Positions 16,421 through 24,416 of a stretch of 64,000 nucleotides of DNA are shown piece after piece. How positions within the stretch are numbered: the stretch's first letter is position 1; each line of letters begins with the position of its first letter. The DNA lies in assembly GCF_006346395.1 (NCBI RefSeq), contig NZ_VDMS01000001.1:186001-250000 (forward strand), in the 5' to 3' direction. The translations under genes were made by a program, and so were the position numbers. Under the pieces are notes generated by a model that was not told the DNA's origin, did not search any database, and was given only the letters and a program-made list of their open reading frames with translations. The stretch comes from Nocardioides plantarum. Its GTDB lineage: Bacteria > Actinomycetota > Actinomycetes > Propionibacteriales > Nocardioidaceae.

Positions 16421-16738
16421 TCAGCGGTGGTCAGATGGTCCGGGCTGGTCGAAGGTCAGGGTGAGGGTGGACGCGTAGGCAGCAGCGGGCCCGGAGACCT
16501 CCACGACAGCCGGCTTCGGCTCGTCTGATGGCCATGCCTCGACCGTGCGGTAGCGATACCCGTCCTGGTCGGCCGTCTCGAACTCGAACGTCACCCTCTG
16601 ACCCGGGCTGAGCGTCCGGTAGCCCTCGCCCAGGACCGCTGAGAAGTGCGTCCAGCAACCACCTGGTGTGGCTGGTGAGTCGATGACGCCCCACCCCTCG
16701 TCCCCGTGCCAGGTACCGACCACGCCAACGGTGCTCAT
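16421..16738 (-). CDS. Cold-shock-domain-like protein
   Basis: 105 residues. GTWHGDEGWGVIDSPATPGG, CWTHFSAV and LSPGQRVTFEFE follow the OB-fold pattern of cold shock proteins, where KWFNxxKGFGFI and the second RNA-binding motif (HF) are expected. The aromatic RNP1 positions are partly replaced (GWGVI), so nucleic-acid binding may be weaker. The C-terminus extends about 30 residues beyond a normal 67-residue Csp. Single gene on the minus strand. Confidence 0.75.
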   Translation of the reverse strand: MSTVGVVGTWHGDEGWGVIDSPATPGGCWTHFSAVLGEGYRTLSPGQRVTFEFETADQDGYRYRTVEAWPSDEPKPAVVEVSGPAAAYASTLTLTFDQPGPSDHR

Positions 16739-16810
16739 GCCACGAGTCTCCCCTGCCGTCGCTGTCCCCCCGGGCGGGCGCGCGGGTCAGCCGTTCTTGA
16801 CCGACCGTTC

Positions 16811-16828
16811 TTGAATGACTATTCTCAA
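16811..16828. promoter_or_regulatory. Possible TetR operator/promoter
   Basis: TTGAATGACTATTCTCAA is an imperfect dyad just before the TetR-family start codon and unusually AT-rich for the region. It could be the autoregulatory operator overlapping the -10. Confidence 0.4.
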
Positions 16829-16831
16829 ATC

Positions 16832-17224
16832 ATGGGTCGGCCACGGCAGTTCGAGGAGAGGGGTGCCGTGGCCGCAGCGTCGGCGGTGTTCTGTCAGCGG
16901 GGGTACGCATCGACCTCGGTCGACCACCTCGTCGACGCGACCGGCGTACACCGAGGCAGCCTGTACGGCGTCTTCGGGAGCAAGCACGGCCTGTTCCTGC
17001 GGGTCCTGGACGCCGTGGACGCGCACGACTCGAGCTCGGCGGAACGCCTCGACGTGATCCTGGTGGGACTGCTCGAGCTCGCCCCCACCGACCCGCGCGT
17101 CCGCGAGCGGATCACGGGCCTCCTCGAGGCGCATGACATCACCGCAGAGCACCTGGGCAGTCGCCTGCTGGCCCGTGCCGGGCTGTCGGACGAGAGGCTG
17201 CCGGACGAGAAGGAGTCGACATGA
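16832..17224 (+). CDS. TetR/AcrR-family regulator, short
   Basis: 130 residues. The N-terminal HTH is clear: FEERGAVAAASAVFCQRGYA, STSVDHLVDATGVHRGSLYG and VFGSKHGLFLRVLDAVDAH. The ligand domain is only about 75 residues, much shorter than the usual 130-150, and is acidic (LLELAPTDPRVRERITGLLE). The stop overlaps the next ATG (ATGA at 17221), so the downstream PH-like protein is its direct operon partner. No frameshift was seen that would restore a full ligand domain. Confidence 0.85.
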   Translation: MGRPRQFEERGAVAAASAVFCQRGYASTSVDHLVDATGVHRGSLYGVFGSKHGLFLRVLDAVDAHDSSSAERLDVILVGLLELAPTDPRVRERITGLLEAHDITAEHLGSRLLARAGLSDERLPDEKEST

Positions 17225-17583
17225 GCAGCAACAGAGTCACGGTTACCCCGGAGCACCTCGTGGTCGAGCCGGTCGGTCTGACCAAGCTCTGGTCGTTCAC
17301 CCGTCGCCTGCAGTTCCCGCTCGAGCATGTCCGGGGCGCGACCTTCGATCCGGGCATGAGGGACGAGCCGAAGGGCTGGCGTGGTCCCGGCCTCGGCCTC
17401 CCGGGAAGGCTGTCCGGCACGTTCCACGCGGACGGGAAGAAGCAGTTCTGGAACATCTCGGGCTACGAGCGCGCGATCGTCATCACCCTCGACGCCGCGG
17501 AGAAGTTCGACCGCCTGGTGATCACCGTCGACGACCCTGACCAGGTGGTCGACTCCGTCAACAGCGCACTCGGCGCGCCCTGA
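17221..17583 (+). CDS. Small PH-like-fold protein of unknown function
   Basis: 120 residues, soluble, starting at the ATG that overlaps the TetR stop. VTPEHLVVEPVGLTKLWSFT, FPLEHVRGATFDPGM, GTFHADGKKQFWNISGYERA, IVITLDAAEKFDRLVITVDD and DQVVDSVNSAL give the strand-rich pattern with C-terminal helix seen in bacterial PH domains. Possibly the gene controlled by the adjacent regulator. No function is claimed. Confidence 0.75.
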   Translation: MSSNRVTVTPEHLVVEPVGLTKLWSFTRRLQFPLEHVRGATFDPGMRDEPKGWRGPGLGLPGRLSGTFHADGKKQFWNISGYERAIVITLDAAEKFDRLVITVDDPDQVVDSVNSALGAP

Positions 17584-17690
17584 ACCGCCACTCGGATCTG
17601 CCGGCACCTCGATGGTCCTGCTCGACAAGCCGTGCCTGTGACTCCTAGCGTCCGGCGTTCCGTCACTCGTCCTTGAAGGGCTCCTCCACC

Positions 17691-18957
17691 GTGCGTCGCC
17701 ACCCCACCACCCCCACCGGTTCGAGCCTGGCCCGAGCCCGATGGGGCGTGTCGCTGATGTTCTTCACCAACGGCGTCATGCTGGCGGCCCTGCTCCCTCG
17801 CTACCCCGAGATCAAGGCGCACCTCGAGCTCGACAACAGCGAGTTCGGTCTCGTCCTCGTCGCGTTCCCCGTAGGTGCGCTCGTGGCCGCCGCCTACGCG
17901 GCCCGGGTGACGCGTGCGCTCGGGACCCTCGCGGTGGCTGGTGTCGGCTCGGTGCTGCTCGCAGTCGGGTTCGTCCTGGCGGCGGCGTCGCCCTCGGCGG
18001 CCCTGTTCGCGGCGACACTCTTCGCCGCCGGCGCGATCGACGCAGTCCTCGACGCCGCGCAGAACATCCACGGCGTCCTCGTCGAGGTCCGGTGTGGACG
18101 CTCGATCATCAACTCCCTGCACGCGCTGTGGAGCCTGGGCGCGGCGACCGGAGGTCTGATCGGCGCCTGGTGCGCCGCCCGTGGCGTCGATGCCACCGTG
18201 CAGATGTCCGTCAACGGCGCCGTCTGGGCGGTGGTCGCCGTCGCGGCGACCGCTGCTGCGCGACTTCCCCCTGCGGCCCGGTCCGGGGCCGGCGCCGATG
18301 CCTCGGACACCGACCCGGCCGAACAGCGCGCCGTCGTGCCGACGTCCTCACCGCGGTCGCGGAGAGCCGCCTGGCCCCTCCTGGCCCCGATCGTGCTGCT
18401 CGCGATCTGCGGGACGCTGGTCGAGGACATCGCGAACAACTGGTCCGTGCTCTACCTGCAGACCGAGACCGACGCGCCGCTCGCCGTCGCCGGGCTGGGG
18501 GTGAGCGTCATGCTCATCGCGCAGTTCGTCGGCCGGCTCTGCGGCGACCCGATGACCGACCACTGGGGCCGCGACCGGGTCGCGCGCCGGCGGACTGCTC
18601 ATCGCACTTGGCGCGCTGGTGGCCATCGTCGCGCCGGTGTACCCCCTCACGCTGGCCGGCCTGGCCCTGTCGGGATTCGGGAGCGCGACCCTCGTCCCGG
18701 CGGCGTTCGCAGCGGCTGGCCGCGTGCCGGGGCTGCCCGAAGGCACCGGCATCGCCATCCTGGGCTGGCTGATGCGCATCGGCTTCCTGATCACCTCGCC
18801 TGTCGTCGGGTTCGTCTCCGACGCCAGCACCCTGCGGGTCGCCTGGATCGTGCCGCTGCTGGCCGGGCTCGTCGCGGCCGTCCTGGCCGAGCGCGGGCGT
18901 CGTACCGCGACGCCCCCTCCGGGATCGAGCCAGGCGACGTCGGGCGCGCTCGGCTGA
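17691..18957 (+). pseudogene. MFS transporter with a frameshift
   Basis: Major facilitator superfamily protein, about 420 residues if repaired. GTG at 17691 (TTG at 17673 is an alternative). Helices 1-8 are in the first frame: WGVSLMFFTNGVMLAALLPR, then AAQNIHGVLVEVRCGRSIIN and IVLLAICGTLVEDIANNWSV. At about 18588, in a run of CG dinucleotides, the frame is lost. The last four helices (GLLIALGALVAIVAPVYPLT to LLAGLVAAVLAERGRR) continue in the +1 frame to 18957. Loss of one CG from the run restores VARAGGL. It may be a true pseudogene or an assembly error. Confidence 0.8.
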
Positions 18958-18959
18958 CG

Positions 18960-19757
18960 TCAGGTCAGCAGCAGCGAGTCGAGGCGCCGGCGTACGACGT
19001 AGAGACCGGCTGCGCCCATCACCAGCAGGTAGACCACCGAGACGAGGGAGGCCGAGCTGACAGCGCCGGTGGTGAGCTCGCGGCACAGCACGACGCCGCG
19101 GTAGAGGGGGGTGCACTCGACGACCCAGCGCAGCCAGCCGTCAAAGGCGGTGACCGGGAAGAAGGTGGCGGAGAACAGGAAGAGCGGGGTCTGCACGAGG
19201 GTGACCTTCTCGAAGTCCTGCCACGAGGTGAACCAGGTCGTGCACGCCATCGCGACCGCGCTGAACGCGAAGCCGATCAGCAGCGCGGCCGGCAGGGCGA
19301 GCAGCGCCCACCAGGAGTGCAGGTAGCCGAGCGCCAGCATCACCACGAGGAACGCGGCCGAGTAGGACCCGCCGCGCAGCTGACCCCAGATCACCTCCCC
19401 GCGGGCGACGTCGGCGGTGCCGACGGGGGTGGCGAGCACGGAGTCGTAGAGGCGCAGGTGCTTGAGCTTGAAGAAGAAGTTGAAGCACGAGTCCATCAGG
19501 GCGCCGTTGAACGCCGAGGCGGCGAGCATGCCGGGGGCGACGAACTCGGCGTAGGGGATGTCGCGGCCGTTGAACTCGAAGGTCTCGATGAGCTGGCCGA
19601 CCCCGATGCCGATGGAGAGCAGGTAGAAGACGGGCTCGAGGAAGCCGGTGATGAAGAGCTTCCAGGCCGAGCGGTAGGTGATCACGTTGCGCTCGACGAG
19701 CAGCAACGTGGCCTGCACCGAGGTCAGCGGCACCGGGAACCGCGTGGGGGTGCTCAC
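18960..19757 (-). CDS. ABC-2 type transporter permease (NodJ-like), second
   Basis: 265 residues from the GTG at 19757, which overlaps the stop of the first permease gene. About six helices. YRSAWKLFITGFLEPVFYLL, FVAPGMLAASAFNGALMDSC, RLYDSVLATPVGTADVARGE and LFLFSATFFPVTAFDGWLRW are typical of the DrrB/NodJ permease family. Third gene of an exporter operon read from 21561 leftwards. Substrate unknown: antibiotics, lipids and glycan precursors are all handled by this family. Confidence 0.9.
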   Translation of the reverse strand: MSTPTRFPVPLTSVQATLLLVERNVITYRSAWKLFITGFLEPVFYLLSIGIGVGQLIETFEFNGRDIPYAEFVAPGMLAASAFNGALMDSCFNFFFKLKHLRLYDSVLATPVGTADVARGEVIWGQLRGGSYSAAFLVVMLALGYLHSWWALLALPAALLIGFAFSAVAMACTTWFTSWQDFEKVTLVQTPLFLFSATFFPVTAFDGWLRWVVECTPLYRGVVLCRELTTGAVSSASLVSVVYLLVMGAAGLYVVRRRLDSLLLT

Positions 19758-20584
19758 CGCGCCATCCGCCTCTCGAGCCCGCTCACGGCCCACCAGCCAC
19801 CCAGGACCGAGACGCCCACCAGCACGGCCAGGTTGATCGCCGCCGTGCTGAGGTCGACGGTGTCGAGGCTGAGCATCCGCGACAGGTTGACCCCGTGCCA
19901 GAGCGGGGTGAGCTGGGCGACCCGCTCCCCCACCGCGCCGAGGTTGGAGACCGGGAAGAACGCCCCGCTGAACAGGAACAGCGGGAAGATCGCCAGCCGG
20001 AACACGACCCCGAACGCGGCGTCGGACTCGACCCGGCAGGCGTAGCCGTACATCAGGGTGGCGAAGGCCAGACCGGTCAGGCTCTGTGCGCCCAGCGCGC
20101 CGAACGGACCCCACCAGCTGCCGAAGACGCCGAAGGGCGCCACCACCAGGTCGAAGATCGCGCACACCACGGTGACCCGGAGCCAGACGAAGAACAGGTG
20201 CGCGAAGGCCACCTGGCGCACGGTGATCGGCGTGGCGACCATCGAGTCGTAGACGCGGTTCCACTTGAAGTTGCTGAAGACCGGCCACGAGGTGTCGGCC
20301 ACCGCGGTCTGCATCGCGTGGCCGGCCACCAGGCCCGGCACGATGAACGACAGGTAGTCGGGCGCGCCCTCGAGGCGGCTCGGGTCCTCGGCGATGAAGC
20401 CGCCGAGCAGGACCCCCATCGCGACCACGTAGAACACCGGGGCCAGGAACGCCGAGACGACGGACCCGCGCCACGTCCGCAGCGACACGGTGAGCCAGTA
20501 GGGCGCCATCCGGCGTACGGCGGTCGCGGTGGACAGTCGCTCGTCGCCCGGGGCGCGGGTGGTGGAGGTGGTGGTCGGCGGCAT
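19754..20584 (-). CDS. ABC-2 type transporter permease (NodJ-like), first
   Basis: 276 residues, ATG at 20584 sharing one base with the stop of the ATPase gene. About six helices with WRGSVVSAFLAPVFYVVAMG, FIVPGLVAGHAMQTAVADTS, RVYDSMVATPITVRQVAFAH and FPLFLFSGAFFPVSNLGAVG. It is a paralogue of the adjacent permease, so the pair probably forms a heterodimeric channel with two copies of the ATPase. Confidence 0.9.
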   Translation of the reverse strand: MPPTTTSTTRAPGDERLSTATAVRRMAPYWLTVSLRTWRGSVVSAFLAPVFYVVAMGVLLGGFIAEDPSRLEGAPDYLSFIVPGLVAGHAMQTAVADTSWPVFSNFKWNRVYDSMVATPITVRQVAFAHLFFVWLRVTVVCAIFDLVVAPFGVFGSWWGPFGALGAQSLTGLAFATLMYGYACRVESDAAFGVVFRLAIFPLFLFSGAFFPVSNLGAVGERVAQLTPLWHGVNLSRMLSLDTVDLSTAAINLAVLVGVSVLGGWWAVSGLERRMAR

Positions 20585-21561
20585 CAGTCGACCAGCGTCC
20601 GGCCGGTCAGGCGCAGGAAGACGTCCTCGAGGGTGCTGCGGCGCACCAGCGTGGCCACCGGCCGCAGCCCGAGCTCGTGGACGGCCTCGAGCACGGCGTC
20701 GCCGTCGGTGCCGTAGACGAGCAGCCGGTCGGGCAGCACCTCGACGCGGTCGCCGAGCTCGGCCACCCGGGCCGCGTGCTCCTCGTGCGGGTTGGCCGAG
20801 CCGTCACCCAGCCCGAACCGCAGCTCGGCGACCTCGCGCGAGGAGTGGTCGCGGATGAGCTCGGCGGGCGAGCCCTCGGCGGCGACCAGGCCCTTGTCCA
20901 TGACCACGAGACGGTCGCAGAGCTGCTCGGCCTCGTCCATGTAGTGGGTGGTGATCACCAGGGTGACGCCCTGTTGCTTGAGGCGGAACAGCTGGTCCCA
21001 CAGCACGTGCCGGGCCTGGGGGTCCAGTCCGGTGGTGGGCTCGTCGAGCAGCAGCAGGTCGGGCCGGTTGACCAGGCTGCGGGCGATGGTGAGCCGCCGC
21101 TTCATGCCGCCGGACAGGTCATCGACCTTGGCCTTGGCCTTCTCGGTGAGGTTGACGAGCTCGAGGAGCTCGTCGGCCCGCGCCCGGGCGTCGGCGCGGC
21201 CGATGCCGAAGTAGCGCGCGTAGATCACCAGGTTGTCGCGCACGTTGAGCTCGCTGTCGAGGGTGTCCTCCTGCGGACACACGCCCAGCCGGGCCCGGAT
21301 CGCCGGGCCGTCGGTCGCGGGGTCGAGCCCGAGGATGCGCAGCTCGCCGGCGCTGACCGGCGACACCGCCGCGATCATCCGCATCGTCGAGGACTTGCCG
21401 GCCCCGTTGGGCCCCAGGAACCCGAACGCCTCGCCGCGGTGGACGTCGAGGTCGATGCCCTTGACCGCCTCGAACACGGCCTCACCGCTGCCGAAGGTCT
21501 TGCGCAGCCCGCGGGCCTGGATCATCGACTCGATCGACGACGGGGTGCTGGGCTGGGTCAC
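20584..21561 (-). CDS. ABC transporter ATP-binding protein (DrrA/NodI-like)
   Basis: 325 residues from the GTG at 21561. Walker A GPNGAGKSS, Q-loop CPQEDTLDSELNVRDN, signature LSGGMKRRLTIARS, Walker B LLLLDEPTTGLDPQAR and H-loop ITTHYMDEAEQ are all intact. The C-terminal 80 residues (ELRFGLGDGSANP to LEDVFLRLTGR) are the regulatory domain common in DrrA-type exporters. It powers the two permeases encoded downstream. Confidence 0.95.
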   Translation of the reverse strand: MTQPSTPSSIESMIQARGLRKTFGSGEAVFEAVKGIDLDVHRGEAFGFLGPNGAGKSSTMRMIAAVSPVSAGELRILGLDPATDGPAIRARLGVCPQEDTLDSELNVRDNLVIYARYFGIGRADARARADELLELVNLTEKAKAKVDDLSGGMKRRLTIARSLVNRPDLLLLDEPTTGLDPQARHVLWDQLFRLKQQGVTLVITTHYMDEAEQLCDRLVVMDKGLVAAEGSPAELIRDHSSREVAELRFGLGDGSANPHEEHAARVAELGDRVEVLPDRLLVYGTDGDAVLEAVHELGLRPVATLVRRSTLEDVFLRLTGRTLVD

Positions 21562-21569
21562 GTGCGCGA

Positions 21570-21608
21570 GGTTAACGCCAGGCACGGACAGTCCGCGTCC
21601 GGTTAACG
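21570..21608. promoter_or_regulatory. Divergent leaderless promoters, duplicated GGTTAACG
   Basis: Two copies of GGTTAACG (21570-21577 and 21601-21608) flank a 23-bp spacer. Each GTTAAC lies about 8 nt before a start codon, GTG of the ABC ATPase to the left and ATG of the TOPRIM gene to the right, as a -10 of a leaderless transcript would. Confidence 0.4.
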
Positions 21609-21615
21609 TCGAGGC

Positions 21616-22128
21616 ATGCGGACGGTGCTGGTCGAGGGCGAGAGCGACCGGCGCGCGCTCCGCACGCTCGCCCTGCGGCTGGGGGTCGCGGTGCCGGAGG
21701 TGGTCGTGATGAACGGCATCACCAACCTCCGGGCGCACCTGGTGGGACGGACGGCGGTGCTGCTCCTGCACGACCTCGCCGAGACCACGTACGTCGACCG
21801 GGTGCTGGCCGACAGCCCGGCCGACGTACGCCGCTTCGTCTGCGACGCCGACCTCGAGGACGAGCTCATCCGCGCCGTGGGCGTCGAGGGGATGCTCGCC
21901 GTCGTCGACGCCCACGGCGAGCGGGCGGCGTACGACCTGATGGCGCAGCAGCCCGCCCAGCGCGACCGTCCCGACGCCGAGCGCCTGCGACGGTGGCTGG
22001 GCGCCCGCTCCGGCCACAAGATCTCGTACGCCGGCTACCTCGCCGAGGCGGTGCCGGTCGGCTCCGTGCCGGCGCCGCTGGGTGACCTGTTGCTGTCGTG
22101 CGGTCGGTGGTCTCGAGACGGTTGCTAG
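21616..22128 (+). CDS. Stand-alone TOPRIM-domain protein (OLD-nuclease-like)
   Basis: 170 residues. MRTVLVEGESDRRALRTLA carries the TOPRIM acidic ExxSD motif. AVLLLHDLAETTYVDRVLAD and FVCDADLEDELIRAVG supply further acidic residues (DLE/DxE), as in the TOPRIM domain of OLD-family nucleases. There is no ATPase domain, so it is either a small nuclease or a partner. The last seven residues (RWSRDGC) and the stop codon are supplied by a REP-like element. A DNA methylase and HNH nuclease lie just downstream on the opposite strand. Confidence 0.75.
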   Translation: MRTVLVEGESDRRALRTLALRLGVAVPEVVVMNGITNLRAHLVGRTAVLLLHDLAETTYVDRVLADSPADVRRFVCDADLEDELIRAVGVEGMLAVVDAHGERAAYDLMAQQPAQRDRPDAERLRRWLGARSGHKISYAGYLAEAVPVGSVPAPLGDLLLSCGRWSRDGC

Positions 22129-22198
22129 CGCAACCTCCTCGACCAGCGGGCGGTGACGTCGGTCGAGGAAGGCGCGCTAGCGCCTGTCTCGAGACCAC
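22107..22198. repeat. Inverted pair of REP-like elements
   Basis: GTGGTCTCGAGAC at 22107 to CCTCGACC, and the mirror copy starting GGTCGAGGAAGG at 22160 and ending GTCTCGAGACCAC at 22197, face each other. Each has its own inner palindrome around GCTAGCGC. The pair can form one long hairpin. It lies between convergent genes and may terminate both. Confidence 0.8.
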
Positions 22199-22203
22199 GC
22201 AGG

Positions 22204-22659
22204 TCAGGACCAGGCCGCGACCTGCGCCCGAGTGGGGTGCCAGGGGACGACCCGCAGGTGCATGCCGGCCTCCTGGGGGGTGCGGTTGCCCTTGCGCTCG
22301 TTGCACGGCCCGCAGGCGGCGACCGTGTTGAGCCACGTCCAGGCCCCGCCGCGCGAGCGCGGCAGGAGGTGGTCGATGGTCTCGGCGCGGCCACCGCAGT
22401 AGGCGCAGCGGTGCCGTTCGCGGGCCAGCACTCCCTGGCGCGTGTAGCCGGCCGGCCGGTAGAGCCACTTGGTCGCGACGTAGCGCACCAGTCGCAGCGC
22501 CCGCGGCCACTGGTAGGGGCCGATCATCCGCTCGGGGTGGGCCTCGTGGACGACGGCCACCTCACGCACGAGCATCTTGACCGCGTGCTTGAAGCTGACC
22601 CGACCCAGCGGCTCGAAGGACGCGTTGAAGAGCAGCACGGACCCGCTGAGTGTGGTCAT
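22204..22659 (-). CDS. HNH endonuclease
   Basis: 151 residues, ATG at 22659 with AAGGAG upstream. The N-terminus, VLLFNASFEPLGRVSFKHAV, is typical of the widespread actinobacterial HNH proteins of this length. The catalytic region is canonical: CAYCGG, ETIDHLLPRSRGG, WLNTVAACGPCNERKGNRTP, so both the zinc CxxC pairs and the H-N-H residues are present. It starts 24 bp after the end of the DNA methylase gene. It is not obviously a restriction subunit. Confidence 0.92.
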   Translation of the reverse strand: MTTLSGSVLLFNASFEPLGRVSFKHAVKMLVREVAVVHEAHPERMIGPYQWPRALRLVRYVATKWLYRPAGYTRQGVLARERHRCAYCGGRAETIDHLLPRSRGGAWTWLNTVAACGPCNERKGNRTPQEAGMHLRVVPWHPTRAQVAAWS

Positions 22660-22683
22660 CGCCTGCTCCTTCCTGATCGGATC

Positions 22684-24357
22684 CTAATCTCCACCGCGAA
22701 GATTGCGAGGTGTTGTCGCCTGGGAAAAGGTAGGGAGTCGGCCTGCCGACCGCACGCGACTTTCGGCCCGCTTCTCGACCCGCTGGAGCCACCAGTCCAG
22801 GGCCGCGTGGTCGTCGTACGCCGCGCACATCGCCTCGCCCACGGCCCGCAGCGCGTCGGGGCGCTCGGCGTCCGAGGCCTCCTGGGCGGCCCGGGCGAGC
22901 ACGGCGCCGGCGTCCCAGGCGTCGCGGTCGGCGGGCAGCGGGAGGGCGGCGACCTGACGGGCGCTGAGCTTGAGCGCCCGTGCGGACAGGCCGGTCCCGG
23001 CGTACGTCGCCGCGGCCTGGGCCACCACCGGGGGCGCGAGCAGCACGGCGAGTGCGTGCCACAGCCGGTCGGGTCCGACGGCGAGGCTGACCACCGGGAC
23101 CGAGGGGAGCCAGGCGCCCTCCACGTCGACCACCGCCTCGACCACCCGCCCCTGGGGCGCGACGAGCACCTTGGGCACCAGACGGGCCCGGACCCACGCC
23201 GACAGGGCGCCGTCGGCATGCAGGGAGTGGAGGTCGACGGTGGGCGCAGCCCAGTCCTGCTTGGCGAAACGCGTCGACGTCTCGCCCCAGCGACAGCGTG
23301 CTGGGTCGACGAGGCCGGCGGTGACCAGGGGCGTTCCGTCGCCGCCCTCGCGCACGTGGGCCACCAGTCCGTAGTACTGGTCGCGGAAGTCCGCGGTGCA
23401 CGGGCCGAGGTCGCCGAGCACGCCGCGGGTGCGGGGCGAGACGGTGGGGATGCCCAGTGCCGGCGCGGCCAGCGCACCCCACGCCCCGTGCGGCGGGGCC
23501 AGCCCCTCACCGGGCGCGACACCGAGCCGGACGACAGGCACGCAGGTGAGCACCGGCGTCCCGGTGAAGACCGGCGTCGGCGAGGTCCAGAAGTCGGTCA
23601 CCGCACCGCGGGCGGTGATCGCCGCCCGCACCGGGGCGGCGTCGCGGGCCGCGAGGAACGACAGCGGCTGCACCAGCGCGACCACTCCCTGCGGACCGGC
23701 CAGGTCCAGCGCCCGGAGCAGGAACACCGCGCTCGTGTCGGTGTACGCCGCCGGGGCGACCGTCGGCACCGGCGCCCGCGGTCGCAGCCGTCCGCCGAAG
23801 GGCGGGTTGCCGAGCACGACGTCGTACGGCGCGTCGGGGTGCGCGCCCAGCCCGTCGCCCACCCGGACGGTCCGCTCGAGCAGGCGCGGGTCGACCGCGG
23901 GAGCCTCGAGCCGCAGCCGCAGCCGGGCGATCGCGACCGCGACGGGGTCGAGGTCGACGCCGTGCACCCGTCCGGCCGCGGCGGGGCCGAGGCGGCGTAC
24001 GGCGGCCACCAGGAAGTTGCCGGTGCCGCAGGCCGGGTCGACCACGGTGGCGCCGTCCGGCAGGTCGGCGAGGACCCGGTCGAGCACCCAGTCGACGACC
24101 AGCGGCGGGGTGTAGAACGACCCGCTCCCGACCCGGTCGGCGGCCCGCTCGGCCAGCAGCGACTCGTGCACCGCGCCCAGGTGCGCGGCGGCCGCCGGGT
24201 CACGCCACGGGGCGAGAGCGGGGTCCTCGTCACCGCCATCGTCGGCGGCATCGTCGCCGGCATCGTCGGCGGCCGGTCGGAGACCGTGGGCGGCCGCCAC
24301 CGTCGCGAGCACCGCGTCCCATCCGGCGACCCGCACCGCCTCCCGCAGGTCCTCCAC
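22684..24357 (-). CDS. N6-adenine-type DNA methyltransferase
   Basis: 557 residues from GTG. An N-terminal helical part holds a low-complexity acidic stretch (DDAGDDAADDGGDED). Residues about 78-300 are the methylase: SGSFYTPPLVVDWVLDRVL, motif I VVDPACGTGNFLVAAV, and motif IV VLGNPPFGGRL. The C-terminal 250 residues resemble the target-recognition part of Type IIG/PglX-like enzymes, but no nuclease domain is visible. Probably an orphan methylase or the modification half of a system with the neighbouring HNH nuclease; the second option is inference. Confidence 0.85.
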   Translation of the reverse strand: MEDLREAVRVAGWDAVLATVAAAHGLRPAADDAGDDAADDGGDEDPALAPWRDPAAAAHLGAVHESLLAERAADRVGSGSFYTPPLVVDWVLDRVLADLPDGATVVDPACGTGNFLVAAVRRLGPAAAGRVHGVDLDPVAVAIARLRLRLEAPAVDPRLLERTVRVGDGLGAHPDAPYDVVLGNPPFGGRLRPRAPVPTVAPAAYTDTSAVFLLRALDLAGPQGVVALVQPLSFLAARDAAPVRAAITARGAVTDFWTSPTPVFTGTPVLTCVPVVRLGVAPGEGLAPPHGAWGALAAPALGIPTVSPRTRGVLGDLGPCTADFRDQYYGLVAHVREGGDGTPLVTAGLVDPARCRWGETSTRFAKQDWAAPTVDLHSLHADGALSAWVRARLVPKVLVAPQGRVVEAVVDVEGAWLPSVPVVSLAVGPDRLWHALAVLLAPPVVAQAAATYAGTGLSARALKLSARQVAALPLPADRDAWDAGAVLARAAQEASDAERPDALRAVGEAMCAAYDDHAALDWWLQRVEKRAESRVRSAGRLPTFSQATTPRNLRGGD

Positions 24358-24383
24358 GGTGCGACCCTAGAACGTCCGTGTTA

Positions 24384-24398
24384 TAGTCACAGTGACTA
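24384..24398. promoter_or_regulatory. NrtR-type operator of the NAD salvage operon
   Basis: TAGTCACAGTGACTA is a perfect 15-bp palindrome overlapping the likely -10 (TATAGT, 24382-24387), 18 bp upstream of the pncB ATG. It resembles NrtR operators, and nrtR is the third gene of this operon. Confidence 0.8.
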
Positions 24399-24416
24399 CA
24401 AACGAGGAGCCGCCCG

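Noticed and set aside
22204-24357. Confirmed restriction-modification system
   Set aside because: The HNH protein belongs to a common stand-alone type and no specificity link to the methylase is visible; kept only as a hypothesis.
21616-24357. Prophage remnant
   Set aside because: No integrase, portal, terminase, tail or attachment-site duplication was seen near these genes.
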